A stretch of DNA of 8,858 nucleotides, taken from Verrucomicrobiota bacterium (lineage in GTDB: Bacteria; Verrucomicrobiota; Verrucomicrobiia; Opitutales; Coraliomargaritaceae). The DNA lies in contig JAQCDT010000046.1 of the NCBI GenBank assembly GCA_027620575.1, forward strand, positions 1 through 8,858, in the 5' to 3' direction. The notes below the pieces were generated by a model. The model ran no database searches, had not been told where the DNA came from, and saw only the letters and a program-made list of their open reading frames with translations. Each line of letters begins with the position of its first letter. Position 1 is the stretch's first letter. Shown one piece after another: positions 6,591 to 8,858 of this stretch. Position numbers and translations under genes: made by a program.

Positions 6591-7124
6591 TTAAGCCTTA
6601 ACCTCCTCTATATCGAAACCTCCAATGGATTCTAAAAATTGTTTTGTTGCTATAGGATCATACTGTCCGTCTTTGGCCTCGATTGCGATCATAAGACGAT
6701 TATCTGAAACCTCCAAAAATTTCGCACAATTAAACAATGAATTGTAATGCTGGGGCAGTAAATTCATTATAAACATACCTCCTAATGTGCCAAACGCAGC
6801 AAGAAGAATAGTTAACTCATACATCACCGGAAATGGGAAAACAGGGCTAAAGAACGGATAGCCACCTACAATCAAGGGATAATCAAAGGCATTCATATAC
6901 CAGACCATTGTTGTTCCTAGTGTTAAGCCTGTTAAGCCACCAGCAAAAGTAAAGATAGGTACTTTAGAACGAGCCTGTCCTTGTGCTTCTGGCATTCCAT
7001 GGATCGGAAATGATGAGTAAGTGTCCCAGTGTTTAAAACCAGCATCACGTACTTTTTCTGCTGCATGATATAGGGACGGAGTGTCCTTAAAACTAGCAAC
7101 CATACCATAAATTTCTTCTGACAT
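6591..7124 (-). CDS. actD: Alternative complex III subunit ActD (DUF3341 family membrane protein)
   Basis: This 177-residue protein matches ActD. It has an N-terminal ferredoxin-like cytoplasmic part with YHAAEKVRDAGFKHWDTYS (19-37) and the conserved FPIHGMPEA turn (39-47). Two membrane spans (about 56-78 and 100-122) flank a YPLIVGGYPFFSP loop (82-94), and a short C-terminal soluble segment follows. ActD packs against ActC/ActF in ACIII and has no cofactor. It overlaps the actC stop by one base (TAATG), and an AAGGAG motif 8 bases upstream fixes the start. This is the only textbook Shine-Dalgarno site I see in the window. Confidence 0.93.
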   Translation of the reverse strand: MSEEIYGMVASFKDTPSLYHAAEKVRDAGFKHWDTYSSFPIHGMPEAQGQARSKVPIFTFAGGLTGLTLGTTMVWYMNAFDYPLIVGGYPFFSPVFPFPVMYELTILLAAFGTLGGMFIMNLLPQHYNSLFNCAKFLEVSDNRLMIAIEAKDGQYDPIATKQFLESIGGFDIEEVKA

Positions 7125-8632
7125 TAGTGTGACTCCTTTCCATCCTCATGATGCCCATGCGGATCCGCTTGAGGCATAACAAATTTAATTTCACCAATTG
7201 GCATGAGAGGTAAAAATCGTAAGAACATAAGGAATAAAGTTGAGAACAAACCAAACGTGCCAGCAAAGGTGAATACATCGACAATAGTTGGTGAATAGTA
7301 ACCCCAACTGCTCGGCAAGAAGTCATTGGCTAATGAAGTTACTGTAATCACAAAACGTTCAAACCACATGCCAACATTAATCAAGATAGACATAATCCAT
7401 ACTAAAGACGCATTTTCCCTAACTGATTTGAACCAGAACAACTGAGGAGTGAACACATTGCAGGAGAACATTATGTAGTACGCCCAGGAATATTGACCAA
7501 ATGCACGATTGATGAAGGCAAAGCTCTCGTATGGATTTGCACCATACCAAGCAATAAAGAATTCCATAATGTAGGCATAGCCAACAATGGAACCTGTACC
7601 CAAACAAATCTTACACATATTATCAATGTGCCTCTGAGTAATTAAATCATGCAATCCGTAAAGAGCTCGCAGAGGAAGCATTAATGTAAGCACCATACCA
7701 AAGCCCGAAAAGATCGCACCGGCTACGAAATAAGGTGGGAAAATTGTTGTGTGCCAGCCAGGTAAAACTGCTACAGCGAAATCAAAAGAAACGATCGTAT
7801 GCACTGAAAGCACCAAAGGAGTCGAGAGACCAGCTAATAATAAGTAGGCCATTTCATAATTACGCCAATGATTACCTGCATTTCGCCAGCCCATTGCAAG
7901 AACACCATAGAAATACTTTCTAAAGACATCTGCAATGCGTGCCATAGACGCTCTTAATTTAGATGTTTCTTCATAAATACCTGCGGTCAATCGTTGCACG
8001 GCACGGTCTCTTAGAATACCCAGGTCTGGGATCATTCCCATGTACCAGAATAAGACCGACACGGTTCCATAGGTAGAAACGGCAAACACATCCCATTCAA
8101 GAGGTGATCTAAACTGTGGCCAAATCAAGTTTGCGTTTGGAAGTGGAAATAACCACCAAGCAAACCATACACGACCAACGTGAAACAATGGAAAGATACC
8201 CGCACAAACAACCGCAAAAATAGTCATCGCTTCAGCTGCACGGTTGATTGAAGTTCTCCACCCTTGTTTAAGTAAGCACAAGATGGCAGAAATCAAAGTA
8301 CCTGCATGACCAATACCGATCCAAAAAACGAAGTTCACAATCGCCCACCCCCAATTGATAGGATTTGCGAGTCCCCAAACACCTACACCTGTACTGACAA
8401 GCCAAATTAAACCCATCAATGTGAACGATGCGGTTAATAACGCAACAGTCATGCAAACCCACCACCAATTCGGTGTGTTGGATTCAACAATTTTGCAGAT
8501 TTTGTTAGTCACCCAACTAAAATCTCGATTATTGGTCACTAACTCCTGCTCTTTTAAAGTCGCAGGTGCCACTTTATCGAGAAGCGCTTGTTGAGCCGAA
8601 TCTATTGAACAATTTGTAGTATCCGAAGACAT
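7124..8632 (-). CDS. actC: Alternative complex III subunit ActC, NrfD/PsrC-like quinol-site subunit
   Basis: This 502-residue protein has about ten membrane spans and is the quinol-oxidising membrane subunit of ACIII. Strong ActC segments include GVGVWGLANPINWGWAIVN (82-100), FWIGIGHAGTLISAIL (103-118), WRTSINRAAEAMT (125-137), HVGRVWFAWWLFP (151-163) and RSPLEWDVFAVSTY (175-188). His151 and Asp181 are spaced as the conserved His/Asp pair near the quinol pocket in characterised ActC, as I recall. Later landmarks are PPYFVAGAIFSGFGMV (299-314) and GMWFERFVIT (421-430). The N-terminal 50 residues are soluble and polar. The C-terminus ends in a His-rich tail (PHGHHEDGKESH). It starts 13 bases after actB and its stop overlaps the actD start. 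The ATG has TATT before it and no Shine-Dalgarno. Confidence 0.95.
   Translation of the reverse strand: MSSDTTNCSIDSAQQALLDKVAPATLKEQELVTNNRDFSWVTNKICKIVESNTPNWWWVCMTVALLTASFTLMGLIWLVSTGVGVWGLANPINWGWAIVNFVFWIGIGHAGTLISAILCLLKQGWRTSINRAAEAMTIFAVVCAGIFPLFHVGRVWFAWWLFPLPNANLIWPQFRSPLEWDVFAVSTYGTVSVLFWYMGMIPDLGILRDRAVQRLTAGIYEETSKLRASMARIADVFRKYFYGVLAMGWRNAGNHWRNYEMAYLLLAGLSTPLVLSVHTIVSFDFAVAVLPGWHTTIFPPYFVAGAIFSGFGMVLTLMLPLRALYGLHDLITQRHIDNMCKICLGTGSIVGYAYIMEFFIAWYGANPYESFAFINRAFGQYSWAYYIMFSCNVFTPQLFWFKSVRENASLVWIMSILINVGMWFERFVITVTSLANDFLPSSWGYYSPTIVDVFTFAGTFGLFSTLFLMFLRFLPLMPIGEIKFVMPQADPHGHHEDGKESH
7133..7138 (-). promoter_or_regulatory. Shine-Dalgarno site for actD
   Basis: AAGGAG on the minus strand lies 8 bases before the actD ATG and inside the last codons of actC. 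Together with the TAATG stop/start overlap it supports translationally coupled initiation of ActD. It stands out because most other starts in the array lack a recognisable Shine-Dalgarno. Confidence 0.7.
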
Positions 8633-8645
8633 AATAGTTTAAAAA

Positions 8646-8858
8646 TTAATGTGCTGAATGTGATTCGTCGTAGTGTGAGTTTGAATGAGAATGATCTCCT
8701 GAAGTAGCTTGAGAACTTCCATAGCGGTCTTTATAAGCTTTGTAGGCATACGGCTTCTTATAATAATCAGGCATCAACTTGTTGGGATTTCTTAAGCGAG
8801 CTAAATAAGTTGTCCGTGGGCGAACATTTAAATATCCTAAAACAGAATAATTTCGATC
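8646..8858 (-). CDS. actB: Alternative complex III subunit ActB, C-terminal end (5' part outside the window)
   Basis: The frame is open from the right edge to a TAA at 8646-8648 and encodes 70 residues. It begins DRNYSVLGYLNVRPRTTYLA and continues RLRNPNKLMPDYYKKPYAY. This is the characteristic C-terminus of ActB (YxVLxYLNVRPRTTYLARLRNPN), the large periplasmic subunit that carries a molybdopterin-oxidoreductase-like domain without molybdenum and a ferredoxin-like domain with Fe-S clusters. The last 18 residues form a Ser/His-rich tail (starting SGDHSHSNSHYDESH) containing five His. The actC start follows 13 bases downstream. The catalytic and cluster-binding parts are not in the window, so cofactor content cannot be judged. 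Confidence 0.9.
   Translation of the reverse strand, partial: DRNYSVLGYLNVRPRTTYLARLRNPNKLMPDYYKKPYAYKAYKDRYGSSQATSGDHSHSNSHYDESHSAH

Noticed and set aside
6602..6608. GAGGAGG as the actE ribosome binding site
   Set aside because: Its 17-base distance from the ATG is longer than usual, and it is explained by the Glu-Glu-Val codons at the end of actD.
7093..7326. Minus-strand open frame of 77 codons overlapping the actC/actD junction
   Set aside because: An alternative frame of strongly supported genes; its Cys/Leu-rich translation resembles nothing known.
8355..8594. Plus-strand open frame of 79 codons opposite the start of actC
   Set aside because: Antisense to the well-supported actC N-terminus, with no family resemblance or start signal.

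Overview
The window is a respiratory gene cluster. An uninterrupted, tightly spaced minus-strand array (8858 down to 298) carries ten complete genes and the 3' end of an eleventh. One partial plus-strand gene lies at the left edge. No intergenic stretch comes near 300 bases; the largest gaps are about 38 bases (260-297) and 36 bases (4322-4357). The organism is most likely a member of Verrucomicrobiota, probably an AT-rich marine Opitutae-like lineage. The evidence is a protein of the Planctomycetes/Verrucomicrobia-restricted Minf_1886 (TIGR04138) type, a small AP2-domain protein of a style I associate with this phylum, and the particular ACIII/cbb3-like gene arrangement. This placement is inference, from recognised sequence patterns and not from a search.

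Read in the direction of transcription, the right half is alternative complex III (ACIII), a quinol:electron-acceptor oxidoreductase that replaces cytochrome bc1. It contains the C-terminus of ActB (iron-sulfur/molybdopterin-like subunit), then ActC (NrfD-like quinol-site subunit), ActD (DUF3341), ActE (monoheme cytochrome c) and ActF (second NrfD-like membrane subunit). Quinol would be oxidised at ActC/ActB and electrons passed to cytochrome c haems in the periplasm.

The middle holds a 92-residue single-span membrane protein, then a three-gene module that looks like a cbb3-type cytochrome c oxidase: CcoN-like, CcoO-like and a monohaem CcoP-like cytochrome. The notable point is the CcoN-like protein. 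Ungapped alignment by eye to motifs of well-studied CcoN shows that the low-spin haem b ligands, all three CuB histidines and the active-site tyrosine are replaced. Only the position of the high-spin haem b3 histidine still holds His. The two c-type cytochromes keep their CXXCH and Met ligands. This module is therefore probably not a conventional oxygen reductase. It may be an electron-transfer or scaffold partner of ACIII, which would be a respiratory assembly worth examining.

The operon tail holds a left-handed beta-helix (hexapeptide-repeat) protein resembling the C-terminal half of GlmU, then the Minf_1886-type protein. These are not obviously respiratory but are close enough to be co-transcribed. 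The array's promoter is not visible and must lie upstream, beyond the right edge.
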